Assembly: GCF_964031115.1 (NCBI RefSeq)
Contig: NZ_OZ035006.1
Location: 1,054,001 to 1,118,000 of the forward strand
Length of the DNA stretch: 64,000 bases
From: Spiroplasma endosymbiont of Clivina fossor
Lineage (GTDB): Bacteria; Bacillota_I; Bacilli_A; Mycoplasmatales; Nriv7
Direction of reading: 5' to 3'
Below, one piece after another: positions 43,132-55,600 of the stretch. Numbering within the stretch: position 1 is the first letter of the stretch; each line of letters starts with the position of its first letter. The translations under genes were made by a program, and so were the position numbers. Under the pieces are notes generated by a model that was given only the letters and a program-made list of their open reading frames with translations, had not been told where the DNA came from and searched no databases.

Positions 43132-44277
43132 TTTTAATTTTGTCGAAAACTCTTGATATTTATTGAATATACTTAATTTTAGGTATATTTTTAATATGAT
43201 AGAGGGGGATAATAATTATGGAAAAAATAATTCAAGAACTAGTAAATACTTTAACAGATGATCAATTTTTAGAATTTTATGAAAAAGTCAAACAACAAGC
43301 AGAATTAATAAAAAAACAAAAACGTTTAAATGAAATTGATCAAAAATTTAGAGCGCAAGGTATTAAATGCCCTAAATGTGAATCTTACCATTGCGTTAAA
43401 AATGGACATAATTCAGAAGGAAAACAAAAATATTTATGTAAAAATTGCCGTGCAAGTTTTGACGCTTTTCGTAATCATTTTATTTATTGAAGTCATTTAA
43501 ATTATGAACAATGAAATTTATTGATTCAAATTTCATTGCTGGGGCAATCTAGTAAAACAATTTCTCGTTTTATTAAAACTACATTAAAAACTGCTTGATA
43601 TAATCGTCAAAAATTAATGAAATCAAAACAATTAGAAAATACCCAATTAAAATTTAAAAAATTATCTGGTAAAATCCAAATCGATGAAACATTTATTAAA
43701 GAAATCCATAAAGGAAATTTCAAATATAAAACTGATCCACGAAGAATTCACCTTGACCCATTCGCAACTAATACTAAATGCTGTATTCAAATGGCAATTG
43801 ATAATAATAACAATATTTATGTTAAATCCACAAACACCAAACGTTTACAAAAACAATGAGTTATTGAAAATATGAACAAAGAATTAATTAACGAAAATTC
43901 AATTATTACTTCTGATATGCAAAAATTATATTTTTTAGTAGCAAAACAAACAAATTCTACTTTATGTGTAACTAAAACAACAATTAATCCTGAAGCTAGT
44001 TATCGTAACTTAAATAAAATCAGTAAATTACAATCTAGTCTTAAAGAAGCCTTAATTCATTATCATGGTTTAGGTTTTACTAATATTCAAAATTATTTAA
44101 ATCTCTGAAAATGAAAATACCAACATAAGGGTTTAACTCCAAACCAACAAACAGCGGTATTATATTTTAATGTATAAAAAAGTTAAAGTAAAAATAGTAA
44201 TTTTACATAAAAGCCTTTTAAAATTATCAAGTTGATGATTTTTTTTATTTTATCAAGAGTTTTCGACAAAATTAAAA
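43132..44277 (+). mobile_element. IS1595-type element (B), complete reference copy
   Basis: 1146 bp with both inverted ends (ttttaattttgtcgaaaac). A second copy begins 4 bp downstream in the same direction. Confidence 0.9.
43218..44177 (+). CDS. IS1595-family transposase, intact
   Basis: 319 aa, ATG after gaggggga. N-terminal helix-rich part, zinc ribbon CPKC ... CKNC (about residues 51-77), an HTH-like LGQSSKTISRFIKTTLK, then the ISXO2/IS1595 catalytic core with IDETFIKEI (first Asp) and ITSDMQKLY (second Asp), and a C-terminal KWKYQHKGLTPNQQ. The only fully intact, uninterrupted copy in the window, so the likely source of transposase for the defective ones. Confidence 0.85.
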
Positions 44278-45020
44278 AAAATTTTAATTTTGTCGAAAAC
44301 TCTTGATATTTATTGAATATATTTAATTTTAGGTATATTTTTAATATGATAGAGGTGGATAATAATTATGGAAAAAATAATTCAAGAACTAGTAAATACT
44401 TTAACAGATGATCAATTTTTAGAATTTTATGAAAAAGTCAAACAACAAGCAGAATTAATAAAAAAACAAAAACAAAAACAAAAACGGTTAAATGAAATTG
44501 ATCAAAAATTTAGAGCGCAAGGTATTTAAATGCCCTAAATGTGAATCTTACCATTGCGTTAAAAATGGACATAATTCAGAAGGAAAACAAAAATATTTAT
44601 GTAAAAATTGCCGTGCAAGTTTTGACGCTTTTCGTAATCATTTTATTTATTGAAGTCATTTAAATTATGAACAATGAAATTTATTGATTCAAATTTCATT
44701 GCTGGGGCAATCTAGTAAAACAATTTCTCGTTTTATTAAAACTACATTAAAAACTGCTTGATATAATCGTCAAAAATTAATGAAATCAAAACAATTAGAA
44801 AATACCCAATTAAAATTTAAAAAATTATCTGGTAAAATCCAAATCGATGAAACATTTATTAAAGAAATCCATAAAGGAAATTTCAAATATAAAACTGATC
44901 CACGAAGAATTCACCTTGACCCATTCGCAACTAATACTAAATGTTGTATTCAAATGGCAATTGATAATAATAACAATATTTATGTTAAATCCACAAACAC
45001 CAAACGTTTACAAAAACAAT

Positions 45021-46088
45021 AGACTTCTTGCAAAATTAATTTAAAATATAATTGAATTGTTGTTTTTAATAAAAAGGTGGAATTTAAATGAAATTTAAAA
45101 AAAATAATCAAATAAGTGATAAAAATTTTTTAAGATTAACTGGTATTAAACATACTACTTTTAATAAAATGCTAGAAATTTTAAAAATAGAAGAATTAAA
45201 AAAGAGATTTCGTCGCGGAAGAACCAATAAATTATCATTAGAAAATCGTATTTTAATGACTTTAGAATATTGAAGAGAATATAGAACTTATTTTCATATT
45301 GCAAAAAGTTATGATATTAGTGAAAGTAGTTGTTATAGAAATATCAAATGAATTGAAGACACTTTAATAAAACACCCTAATTTTCAACAACTTACTGGTC
45401 AAAAATCACTATTAAAAGATTATTTCAAAGATAAGACTGTTATAATTGATGTAACTGAAAGCCAAATCCAACGCCCAAAAAAAGACAAAAACAGCACTAC
45501 TCAGGAAAAAAGAAAAAACACACAATAAAAACACAAGTTATAATTGAAAAAGATAGTAAAAAAATTATTAGTTCTGATTTTTCTTATGGTAAAAACCATG
45601 ACTTTAAAATTTTAAAAGATTCAAAAATTAAATTTTTACCAGAAACAACTGTTTTAGTGGATTTAGGTTATCAAGGCATACAAAAAATTAATCATAATGT
45701 TTTAATTCCTAAAAGAAAATCAAAGAAAAACCCTTTAAATAAAGAAGAAAAGCAAAATAATGAGCGAATTTCAAAAATGAGAATTGTTATTGAAAATGTT
45801 TTTGCTATACTTAAAAAATTTAAAATTATTAGTGAAAAATATCGAAATCGTAGAAAAAGATTTGCTTTAAGATTTAATTTAATAGCTTCAATTTATAATT
45901 TACAACTATTAGTTTAAATATATTTGATAATTTAAAATTTCAGTCTTTTTTTATTGTAAATAATAATTTTTATTATGTTTTAATGACAAAATATTTGTAA
46001 AAATAATCTAAAAATTATTTTAATAACACTTTTATATTTATTTTAAATTTAAAAATTATAATTATCATATTAATTTTGCAAGAAGTCT
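45021..46088 (+). mobile_element. IS5-type A, intact copy
   Basis: 1068 bp, duplication AAT (45018-45020, 46089-46091). Confidence 0.95.
45088..45917 (+). CDS. IS5-type A transposase (-1 frameshift), reference copy
   Basis: OrfA 45088-45528 (146 aa). OrfB in the -1 frame to 45917. The slip heptamer A AAA AAA lies at 45477-45483, in frame with OrfA as cca aaa aaa gac; after a -1 slip the text becomes KKRQKQHYSGKKKKHTIKTQ, a conserved IS5 stretch. Confidence 0.9.
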
Positions 46089-46510
46089 AATGAGTTATTG
46101 AAAATATGAACAAAGAATTAATTAACGAAAATTCAATTATTACTTCTGATATGCAAAAATTATATTTTTTAGTAGCAAAACAAACAAATTCTACTTTATG
46201 TGTAACTAAAACAACAACTAATCCTGAAGCTAGTTATCGTAACTTAAATAAAATCAGTAAATTACAATCTAGTCTTAAAGAAGCCTTAATTCATTATCAT
46301 GGTTTAGGTTTTACTAATATTCAAAATTATTTAAATCTCTGAAAATGAAAATACCAACATAAGGGTTTAACTCCAAACCAACAAACAGCGGTATTATATT
46401 TTAATGTATAAAAAAGTTAAAGTAAAAATAGTAATTTTACATAAAAGCCTTTTAAAATTATCAAGTTGATGATTTTTTTTATTTTATCAAGAGTTTTCGA
46501 CAAAATTAAA

Positions 46511-46690
46511 GAAAAAAATTGCACATCTATTTATATAGATGTGATAAAATGACAGTGGTAAGTAGTTTGTTCTTCTTACTCATTAAAATTTTATAAAGTG
46601 ATACTAAGTTATCTGAACAATAACTTAGTATCGTGGAAACACAGTCTCTTCAAAATGATTTGTGTTTCCATTTTTATTAAAAGAAAGGAA
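46511..46690 (+). promoter_or_regulatory. Leader with three hairpins before surface-protein gene
   Basis: Three consecutive perfect stems: cacatctat/atagatgtg (46522-46543), gatactaagttat/ataacttagtatc (about 46600-46633), and ggaaacaca/tgtgtttcc (46636-46670, the last ending in a T-rich run). The ribosome binding site aagaaagg follows. No gene is in this stretch. Confidence 0.55.
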
Positions 46691-46695
46691 ATAGA

Positions 46696-49206
46696 ATGAA
46701 AAAATTACTTAGTTTATTAACCATACCAGCTATAGCAACGAGCGTTCCTGCTCCGTTGCTTGCCAATGCACCAGTAGAAAGAGTTAAACGGGATATTAAC
46801 AAACTTACCCCACAACTAATTAGAAATAAAAGAGAAAGTAATAAAGTTTATGATTTTAAAATTAAAGGTTTAAAAAAAGTGAGGTTTGTAATTTCAAAAC
46901 AAAAAAATAATATTACACGAGTTAACATATTAAAAATGGATAACATTAATTTAAATGGGAAATTACCAGAATTAAGAAATTTAGAAAACCTTAGTTTCTT
47001 ATTTACACAAGAATTACAAAATAATCAGAGTAAACAAAAAGAAATTAAACAACTAATAACCGCATACGGCCAAGAAACCGCCATGCGAAATATATGAGTA
47101 ATCAATAAAAACATAACGATCAAAGCACAGGGCACAAATTTAAAATATTTCGAATATGGTAATGATAAAGTAAATTACCAATTAAGCTCTACAAATAATT
47201 TTGAAGTTGAAATTGAAAGAGATAGTACCGACAATTTGGATAATTTGGATTGAGTAAAACAGCAAAATCAGTTTAATTTGATAGATGGTAGTAAGACAAA
47301 AACTTGAACTCGCCCTGACTTAATTACGGTGGATGGGGAGTTAAACATTACTGTTGCTAACCCGAAGATTGATAAAGTTGTTTTTGATGATGTCCAACAA
47401 AGTCAAACAAATAAACAATGAAACATCAATATTAAACCCGAAACAAGCGAAAGAGACCATAATTTACAAGTAACTTTCACTTTGGATGGTAAACAATACA
47501 CAAGTGAAATTATTGTCTCAATGCAAGCCAAAATTGACCCACCTAAACCAATTGTCAAAGAAAATTTAAGTGATGTGATTAAATTTGCTGATGAAAATAA
47601 TTTAGGAAATATCTTAGATAACAGCGATGATACTATCAATGCAACAATTACCCCAATTAATTCTCGAATTATTGATTTTTCACAAATTGAATTTACAAAA
47701 AAAGATAATCATTCAGCAACTTTAATCGCGAAACCAGATAGCAAAAGTTATCAAGGTTCAGTGGTAGTTAAGTATAATGTTGTACCAGCAACAATCGTTG
47801 ATTTAAAAATTGACCTACAACCAACATCACCATCAACACAAATTGATAAAGATTATTTGGGACAAATTGATACTAGTACAATCACCAACCCAGTTAATAC
47901 ATTCTACTATGCCAATAGTGAAAGTAAAATTACAATGCTTAAACCAACAGCAAGTAGTGTCATAACCGGGGCGGTTTATGGTTGTGATGATAAGTGAGCA
48001 AAGAATGGACAACAAATTAACATTGACCAAAACAATGGGATAAAACTTGATGGCAGTCAACTTGGAGCAATTAATGGAAAATATTTAATTGATTTAAAAA
48101 ACGAATTAGGACACACCAACAAAATTTATTTACAAATAGTCCCAAAACAAGCAATCACAAATTATTTTGATACACCAAATGGTAAACAGTTTGAACAGTG
48201 AGCCAAAGACAACAAATATGATAATATCCGTGGATATCGTGCTAGTCAACTGAATAATTTGTTTGCGTTATCAAAAACTTGAAAACAAAGTTTAGCACAT
48301 TTAAAACTGCAATTAGACCCATTTGTTGTAGAAAATATAAAAAATGTCACGCAAGATGAAATTGATACATATAAAACAAAACTACTAGTTAATATAAAAT
48401 CACAAGTTGAAAAATATGTCCCTGATGTCATAGAAAACACCGATTATGTTATCAATACCAATAATCTTGTTGTGGATGATTGAACGGCCAGCAAAGATGT
48501 CATAGTTCAAGCAGTTGATAGTAGTATGAAATTGCTGAATTTTACCACGGCAACAATTTCAGTACAACAAAAAGACCACCAAGTGCCACCGATACTAAAC
48601 ACAGAACAAACCCCAGAACCTGACAATAATGGCGGGAATAGTAAACTGTGAATTATTGGGGTTGTTGTTGGTGTGTTGGGACTTGGTGGCATAGTATACT
48701 TGCTGTTCCACAAGTTTATTTTTAATAAATATATTTTGCCGAAAATTTATGCTCGTCGCCAGCAAAAAGTAGTTGCCCAGTCCCAGTGAGAGCACGACGA
48801 CCGTGAAGAAGTCGAAGAGCAAGCTCACAAACAAGCCAAACGCGAAGAAAAACAAAACAGCAAAAATGATAACTTTAAATTTCTTAATGATAAAGAATTA
48901 TTACGATTAACAGGAATAAAACAAAATACTTTTAATAAAATGTTAGATATTTTAAAAGAAGCTGAGTTAGAAAAGTTTAAAAAAGGCGGAAAAGCTAATA
49001 AATTATCACTAGAAAATCGTTTATTAATGACTTTATCATATTGACAAGGAAGTCACACTTATTTTCATCTTGGCAAAAGTTTTGGTATTAGTGAGACTAA
49101 TTGTTATCGTAATATCAAATGAATTGAAAACACTTTAATTAAACACCCTAATTTTCAACAACTTGCTGGGCAAAAAACATTAATAAATAAACACTTTAAT
49201 GATTAA
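46696..49206 (+). CDS. Surface membrane protein fused in frame to IS5 transposase fragment
   Basis: 836 aa. Signal peptide 1-24; domain VYDFKIKGLKKVRF ... NYQLSSTNNF (about 48-175) as in the virus-linked lipoproteins; repeated beta-type modules including NHSATLIAKPDSKSYQGSVV; one transmembrane helix LWIIGVVVGVLGLGGIVYLL near residue 660; then a basic cytoplasmic part. From about residue 726 the frame continues into an IS5-type transposase N-terminus (LLRLTGIKQNTFNKMLDIL ... NLKW-like KWIENTL) ending at TAA 49206. Adhesin-like by layout; the parA remnant next to it suggests plasmid origin. The fusion is probably a recent accident. Confidence 0.75.
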
Positions 49207-49907
49207 AACAATTATTATTGATTGACCTCGACCCACAAGCTAATTTAACAAGTGTTTTTAAAAAAGATAATAATGAAAATATAGGTTCAGAGCAGTGGTT
49301 TAAATTGCCAAACAAAACAAAAACAGATGATTTAATTAACACTATTGAAATTTCAAAAGAAACAAATATTAGTTTAATTCCAACAAATTCTAAATTTGAT
49401 GATATTAATAGATATTTATCTTCCACTAGTGGAAGAGAATTTATGTTTCAAAAGAATATAAATAAAGTCAGAGATTTTTTGCAAAATAAATATGATTATG
49501 TGTTGATTGATACAAACCCAAGCTTAAATGATACTAATATTTGTGCCTTAGTTGTTGCTGATGAAATTTTATTAGTAACAGAGCCTCATAGATTTTCAAA
49601 CAGTGGAGCAATTAAGGTAAAGGAAATATGAGAAGAAATATGTGATAATTTAGAAATTAAAAATAATTTAAAAACCATTATTTTAAATAAGGTAAATAAG
49701 TCAGTGGCAAGAGAACAAGCAAAAGATATTTTATATAAAAAATATGAAAATTTAATATGTAAAAATTTTATTCCCTTTACGGCTAATATAGATAAATCTA
49801 CAATGTTAAATAATATTAATATTACTCAAAAAAATCCTTTTGTGAGTTTAACAAATGAGTTAATAAAAAGAAATATATTTAATATAAAACCAAAAGAAGG
49901 TTTTTAA
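49203..49907 (+). pseudogene. parA: ParA/Soj-type partition ATPase, N-terminally truncated
   Basis: Reads LLLIDLDPQANLTSVF (deviant Walker A' region) ... YDYVLIDTNPSLNDTNI (Walker B) ... LLVTEPHRFSNSGAI to TAA 49907. The P-loop KGGxGKT and start are missing, replaced by the IS5 fragment upstream. ParA genes next to adhesin-like genes are known from S. citri plasmids, so this is probably integrated plasmid DNA. Confidence 0.75.
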
Positions 49908-49909
49908 TT

Positions 49910-50613
49910 GGGACTGTACAATTAACTGTGTCTCTAAGTAATTAACTTAAATTCACTCTGTCTTCAAATTTTATCATTAAATGTGAAATTGCACTACCCC
50001 AATTTTGAATTGGCATCGTTCATTTCTTAACCATATTTTGAAATGCTAAATAAAATATTTTAAAAACTGATGCGTCATTAGGAAAAATCTTTTTATTCTT
50101 AATGACTTTTCTTAATTGACTATTAACAGATTCAATCGCATTAGTTGTGTAAATAATTCTTCTAAATTCCTGAGGATATTCAAGAAAAATTATTAAATTA
50201 TTTCAGTTATTTTTTCATGATTTAGTAATTTGTGGATACTTTTTATTTCATTTTTCTGAAAAATGATCTAAAGCAATTAACGCTATTTCTTCATTAATTG
50301 CTGTATAAATTGATTTTAAATCATTAGCTACAAGTTTGCGATCTTTGTAAGGAACAAATTTTAAACTATTGCGAATTTGATGAACAATGCATAATTGATG
50401 CTGTGTTTTTGGGAAAACAGCTTCTATTGCATCAGACAGACATCCCAGTTAAATTATCACTACAAGCAACAAGAATATCTTGTAACCCACGATTTTTCAT
50501 TTCCGTAAGATTATTAAGTCAAAATTTGGCTCCCTCATTCTCACTAATTCACATTCCTAAAATATCTTTTAAACCATCTAAATTAATCCCTAAGGCAAGA
50601 TAAACTGCTTTTC
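49910..50613 (-). mobile_element. IS256-type element (D), truncated
   Basis: Has the gggactgtac end and the C-terminal half of the transposase, with a 4-bp duplication (gacagaca) near 50436 that shifts the frame. Cut at 50613 by an inverted-repeat element. Confidence 0.85.
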
Positions 50614-50744
50614 TAATTTTAAAGATAAGTATTGACAGGGTAAAAAACCCTTATTAAATATAGGGATTTGTAAAAACACGGTTTTACTAAAAACCCAGCA
50701 AAATCAAGGTTTTATTGAAATATCAATACTTATCTATAAAATTA
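50614..50744. repeat. 131-bp inverted-repeat element
   Basis: 22-bp ends (taattttaaagataagtattga and tcaatacttatctataaaatta) pair at 21 of 22 positions. The interior has no gene but contains two further short inverted stretches (gggtaaaaaaccc; aaacacggtttt). The 22-bp end occurs identically at 26834-26855. It lies between two truncated IS. Possibly a MITE or an IS remnant. Confidence 0.6.
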
Positions 50745-50747
50745 AAG

Positions 50748-51580
50748 GAATTTGTTTGTTTTGCTACTAAAAAATATAATTTTTGCATATCAGAAGTAAT
50801 AATTGAATTTTCGTTAATTAATTCTTTGTTCATATTTTCAATAACTCATTGTTTTTGTAAACGTTTGGTGTTTGTGGATTTAACATAAATATTGTTATTA
50901 TTATCAATTGCCATTTGAATACAGCATTTAGTATTAGTTGCGAATGGGTCAAGGTGAATTCTTCGTGGATCAGTTTTATATTTGAAATTTTCTTTATGGA
51001 TTTCTTTAATAAATGTTTCATCGATTTGGATTTTACCAGATAATTTTTTAAATTTTAATTGGGTATTTTCTAATTGTTTTGATTTCATTAATTTTTGACG
51101 ATTATATCAAGCAGTTTTTAATGTAGTTTTAATAAAACGAGAAATTGTTTTACTAGATTGCCCCAGCAATGAAATTTGAATCAATAAATTTCATTGTTCA
51201 TAATTTAAATGACTTCAATAAATAAAATGATTACGAAAAGCGTCAAAACTTGCACGGCAATTTTTACATAAATATTTTTGTTTTCCTTCTGAATTATGTC
51301 CATTTTTAACGCAATGGTAAGATTCACATTTAGGGCATTTAAATACCTTGCGCTCTAAATTTTTGATCAATTTCATTTAACCGTTTTTGTTTTTGTTTTT
51401 TTATTAATTCTGCTTGTTGTTTGACTTTTTCATAAAATTCTAAAAATTGATCATCTGTTAAAGTATTTACTAGTTCTTGAATTATTTTTTCCATAATTAT
51501 TATCCACCTCTATCATATTAAAAATATACCTAAAATTAAGTATATTCAATAAATATCAAGAGTTTTCGACAAAATTAAAA
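50748..51580 (-). mobile_element. IS1595-type element, truncated, frameshifted sublineage
   Basis: Left end at 51580 is intact; the right third is absent. The +T shift (gggcatttaaatacc, 51341-51355) is shared with 30938 and 44282. Confidence 0.8.
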
Positions 51581-51736
51581 TAATTTTTATTGTGTAAAAA
51601 TTCAATAATATGATAAAATGGTAATGAATAAAAATGACAATAATAAGAAAGGCAGGGTTAGTTTAGTAATTAAATAATATAATTAGCTGATTGTTTTACT
51701 TCTTCAAAGCAATACCTAAGAAAACTAAACGCGACC
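51581..51736 (+). repeat. 162-bp repeat, family 1, copy 3
   Basis: Same as 5521-5844 with minor changes, ending ctaaacgcgacc 41 bp before the -10 box of greA. Confidence 0.75.
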
Positions 51737-51776
51737 CAGCATCTTGCAAAAGTAAAAAAAGAAAAATAATATATGT

Positions 51777-51782
51777 TATAAT
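51777..51782 (+). promoter_or_regulatory. -10 box of greA
   Basis: tataat in the context atatatgttataat, shared with the HAD gene at 56562-56567. No matching -35 at normal spacing. Confidence 0.5.
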
Positions 51783-51808
51783 ACATATTAAATAAAGGAG
51801 ACAAAGTA

Positions 51809-52294
51809 ATGGAAGATAATAACAATAATGAAATTTTGTTAACTAAAGAAGGTAAAGAAGAATTAAAGCAAGAATTAAATGAATTAATCAATATTATTCG
51901 TCCACAAGTAATTAAAGAATTAGTTGAAGCACGAAACCAAGGTGACTTATCAGAAAATGCTGAGTATGAATCAGCAAGGAATCGCCAAGCTGAAGTTGAA
52001 GGCCGAATTAAAGAAATTGAAGATACTTTAGCTCGTGCTAAAGTTATTGCTACTGATCGTCAAGGAACTAAAACCATTAGAATTGGTTCAATAGTAACTA
52101 TTGTTAATTTAGAAACTAATGATAAATCAACATTTAAAGTTGTTGGTACTGTGGAGGCTGATCCTTTTGAAAATAAAATTTCTAACGAGACTCCCTTAGT
52201 TAAAGCCATTTTTGATCACAGTGTTAATGATATTGTTGAAATTAAAGGTAAAGAAACAAAATATAAAGTTAAAATTTTAGAAATTGGAAAATAA
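51809..52294 (+). CDS. greA: Transcription elongation factor GreA
   Basis: 161 aa, ATG after aaaggag. The N-terminal coiled coil has LLTKEGKEELKQELNEL and the family signature ARNQGDLSENAEYESAR; the C-terminal FKBP-like domain ends with KGKETKYKVKILEI. GreA enters the RNA polymerase secondary channel and stimulates cleavage of backtracked RNA. Length and motifs are standard. Confidence 0.95.
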   Translation: MEDNNNNEILLTKEGKEELKQELNELINIIRPQVIKELVEARNQGDLSENAEYESARNRQAEVEGRIKEIEDTLARAKVIATDRQGTKTIRIGSIVTIVNLETNDKSTFKVVGTVEADPFENKISNETPLVKAIFDHSVNDIVEIKGKETKYKVKILEIGK

Positions 52295-52342
52295 AATATT
52301 AAATATTAAAAATTTAAAGTAGTGGATTTTGGGAGTGATATC

Positions 52343-52640
52343 GTGAAGTTAACTGTTCTGACAAATAAAAGTGGTACTTTGCAAATTAGTCAATTAGTTA
52401 TTAAAAAATTATTAATTTCATATTTAAAATCATTTCCATCATTAGATATTCAGAGAAAAAATATTAAAATTAATTTTTTTAGTGAACAATGAGGTAGTAT
52501 CAATAATTTTAAAAGTAAATAAAGAAACAAATTTAGAAACTCTTTGCGAACATTTACAAAACCACATTATTAATAATATCAATGAATCAATATTGATTAA
52601 ACCCAATAATATTCACTTTATTGTTAGTGCTACTAAATAA
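52343..52640 (+). pseudogene. Small ORF with single frameshift, between greA and permease
   Basis: GTG 52343 after gggagtga encodes MKLTVLTNKSGTLQISQLV and more; a 1-nt indel near 52492 separates it from SIILKVNKETNLETLCEHL ending TAA 52638-52640. The joined 98-residue product looks like a small Asp23/MMB_0454-type protein in layout (tentative). The permease start follows 12 nt later. Confidence 0.5.
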
Positions 52641-52652
52641 GGAGTTAAGGAG

Positions 52653-55600
52653 ATGTTTGTTCTTTTAAAAAACTCTTTTCGTTCTATTAAGAAACGATTT
52701 TTACAATATATTGGTTTACTAATTTTGCTGGTGCTAGCAATTAGTATTTTTAGTGCCATGTTTGCTAACAATCAGCAAATTACATCAAAGTATGATTTAA
52801 TCTATAAAAATCCTTTGCGACCAACACATCGTATTTCTAATCCCTCAGAATTAAAGTTAATTGATGATAGTAGTAGCAATACAACTATTGATTTAACAGA
52901 ACATACTAGCATTCCTTTTGAAAATAATAATGCTAAATTAATGCTAATGTTAGCAAAACTTGAAAATGAAGGTTTTAATTGTCAAATTGAAAATCAAAAC
53001 AAACAAGAACCTTTTATTGATCCAATACTTTGTTCAATCCATTTAATTATCATCACTCAAAATAAAGATAGTGATAAAGTTCCACTTCGTGAAACTAGCA
53101 TTCGTAATTGGCGAATTTTAATGGCAACAAAATCTAAAAATATTAAAAGTTCATTATTTTTTAAAGGACGCATCCAAAATAATAATGCTCAGGAATTTGA
53201 TATTGTTCCTAGTTTTGATTTAGAAAATATTGGATTAATTAATAATAATCCTGTTAGTATTGTTAAAGGGCGAATTCCGATAAGAAATGATGAAATTGTT
53301 ATTAGTGAGACTTATAGTTATGTCCATAATATTAAAATTAATGATTCATTTATAATTAAAAATAATAAATTTATTGTTGTCGGTATCGGAAATAGTTATA
53401 CAACAAAGTTTATTCAAAAAAATAGTTTAATTCAAACAGTAGTTCCCGAACATTTAAGTCCTAAAGATAATGGCGTAATTTATACTACCCTTGATCTTTT
53501 ATTTGATGATCATTTTCGTAATGATACTAAAAGTAGTTTTAAAAATTCTAATATTTATTTAACAATTAGTGGTGATGAAGTTCAAGCTCAAAAAGATATT
53601 TACAAGAAATTAAAAGAAAAAACTTTAATTGAAGATGTTAATAAAAATTTTATTAAAGTTATAAGTGATGAATTAGTAAGTAATTTAATTATTCAAAGTA
53701 TTGTTTTTATTGCTTTAACTTTTATTTCAATGTCAGCATTAGTTTTAATTGTATCTTTTTTTATTCGTAAAGAAATTAATGACCAACGCACTCAAATTGG
53801 AATTTTAAAATCATTTGGTTATAAAGGTTGACAAATTTCATTTAATTTTATTGGTTCAATTTTTATTATTACATCTTTGGCTGCTATTTTAGGATTTGGA
53901 ATTTCATTGCTATTTCAAAAGCAATTTTCAGGAGCAATGTTAATTTATAATTTCGGCATTGTAACATTTTATTTTGATATTAAAATTTCATTAATTTTTT
54001 TCATCTTTTTACCATTATTATTTACTTTTGTTTGTTGAGGATTAACAACCTTTCTTTTGCGGATGCCCGTACTACAATTAATTTATGCTTCCAATAGTAG
54101 TAAAGGTTATTTAGCAGCACATTTTTTTAAATCATTAGTAGTTAAATTTCCGTTTTCATTTCGTCTTTCGGTAGCTTTTTTTACTAAATCATTTGGGAAA
54201 TGATTAGTAAGTGGTAGTATTTTGCTATTAGCTTCGTTTATTTTATTTTTACAATATTTAACTGTGGATACAATGAATCATAAAATTGATAGTTTTAATT
54301 CCGAATGAAAAGTTGCTGGCAGTAACAGCTATAATGAACAATATCGTAATATTACTGATTATGATCAATTTAATGGTAATAATAGAAAACAATCGGCAAC
54401 GACTGCTTATTTTTACAATCAACAATATGAATATATTGCTTTACAAGATATAATTGGTCCTCAGACATCTAATGTTTATAACCACAATTCTAAGAGAGAA
54501 TTTGCATATTATCTCGTTGATTGACAAGATGAAGAAATAAAACCTGATACTAAAAAAACAACTATTTATCGTGTTTTTAACAGTATTGACAATGAGAAGT
54601 TAAAAGAAATTTTCGGTGTTGTTGAGAAAATTCTAAATGAAAATCCTAATATTAGTCTTATACAAATATACAATCAACTAAATTCTGATAAACAAAACCA
54701 ACTTATGAAATGATTTAATCGTCTTAAAGCGTTACAAATAAAAATTCCCGAACGATATAAATTTAATATTAGTAGTGACACAATAGCTATTATTTTAAAA
54801 AATCGGAAATTAATTATTGAACTTAGTAAAAAATTGCCATCTGAATTTAATTTTAAAGACATTATGAGTTTTTTAAACATTATTGAAGATTTTAAAAATA
54901 CTAATATTAATATTAATATTGAAAATATTGATTTAACTCTTAATTATGTAGAATATGATAATACACAAGATTATTTGATGAATCGTTATTATTTCAATAT
55001 TCCCACATTAAACGCGATTCAAAAGATTAATTCAGGATTTAATGCCTTTGTTTATGGTGTAAATCAAAAATCTTTTCAAGACATATTAAATATTAAACAT
55101 AGTGATCAATACATTGATCAACTTTACTTTAATAATCCTAATGATTATGATGCTAAGCGTCGCATATTACCAGTTCTTGTTTCTCGTAGTTATGCTGAAT
55201 ATTATCAGCATCAATATCAAGTGGGTGATATTATTAATAATTTTAATATGTTTTGAATTAAAGATATGAATATTAAAATTGTTGGTATTATTGATAATGC
55301 TACCGATGGATGAAGTATTGTCACTAATGAAAAACTAATTGCGAAATATTTTGTTTATCGTGAAGCTATTAAGAATGGTGATGATTATGCCATTATTGAT
55401 GTTAATAAAGAAGGTAATGATTTTCAAAATAATAATTTTTATAACTTTATAATGGGGAAAAATGAAGTATTACAACCCTTACGATCAATGGGACTTTATT
55501 ATGAAAGAGATAGTATTCCGATTGTTACAATTGATAGTATTAGTATTAACAACAATAAAAACAATTTAGTAAGACCACCATTAATAAAAGATGAACCTAA

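Larger units (their letters stand above)
44282..46510 (+). mobile_element. IS1595-type element with IS5-type A inserted, defective
   Basis: Tandem to the copy at 43132. It has the shared +T shift near 44526 and a short expansion acaaaaacaaaaac, and is interrupted by IS5-type A at 45021-46088. Confidence 0.85.
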
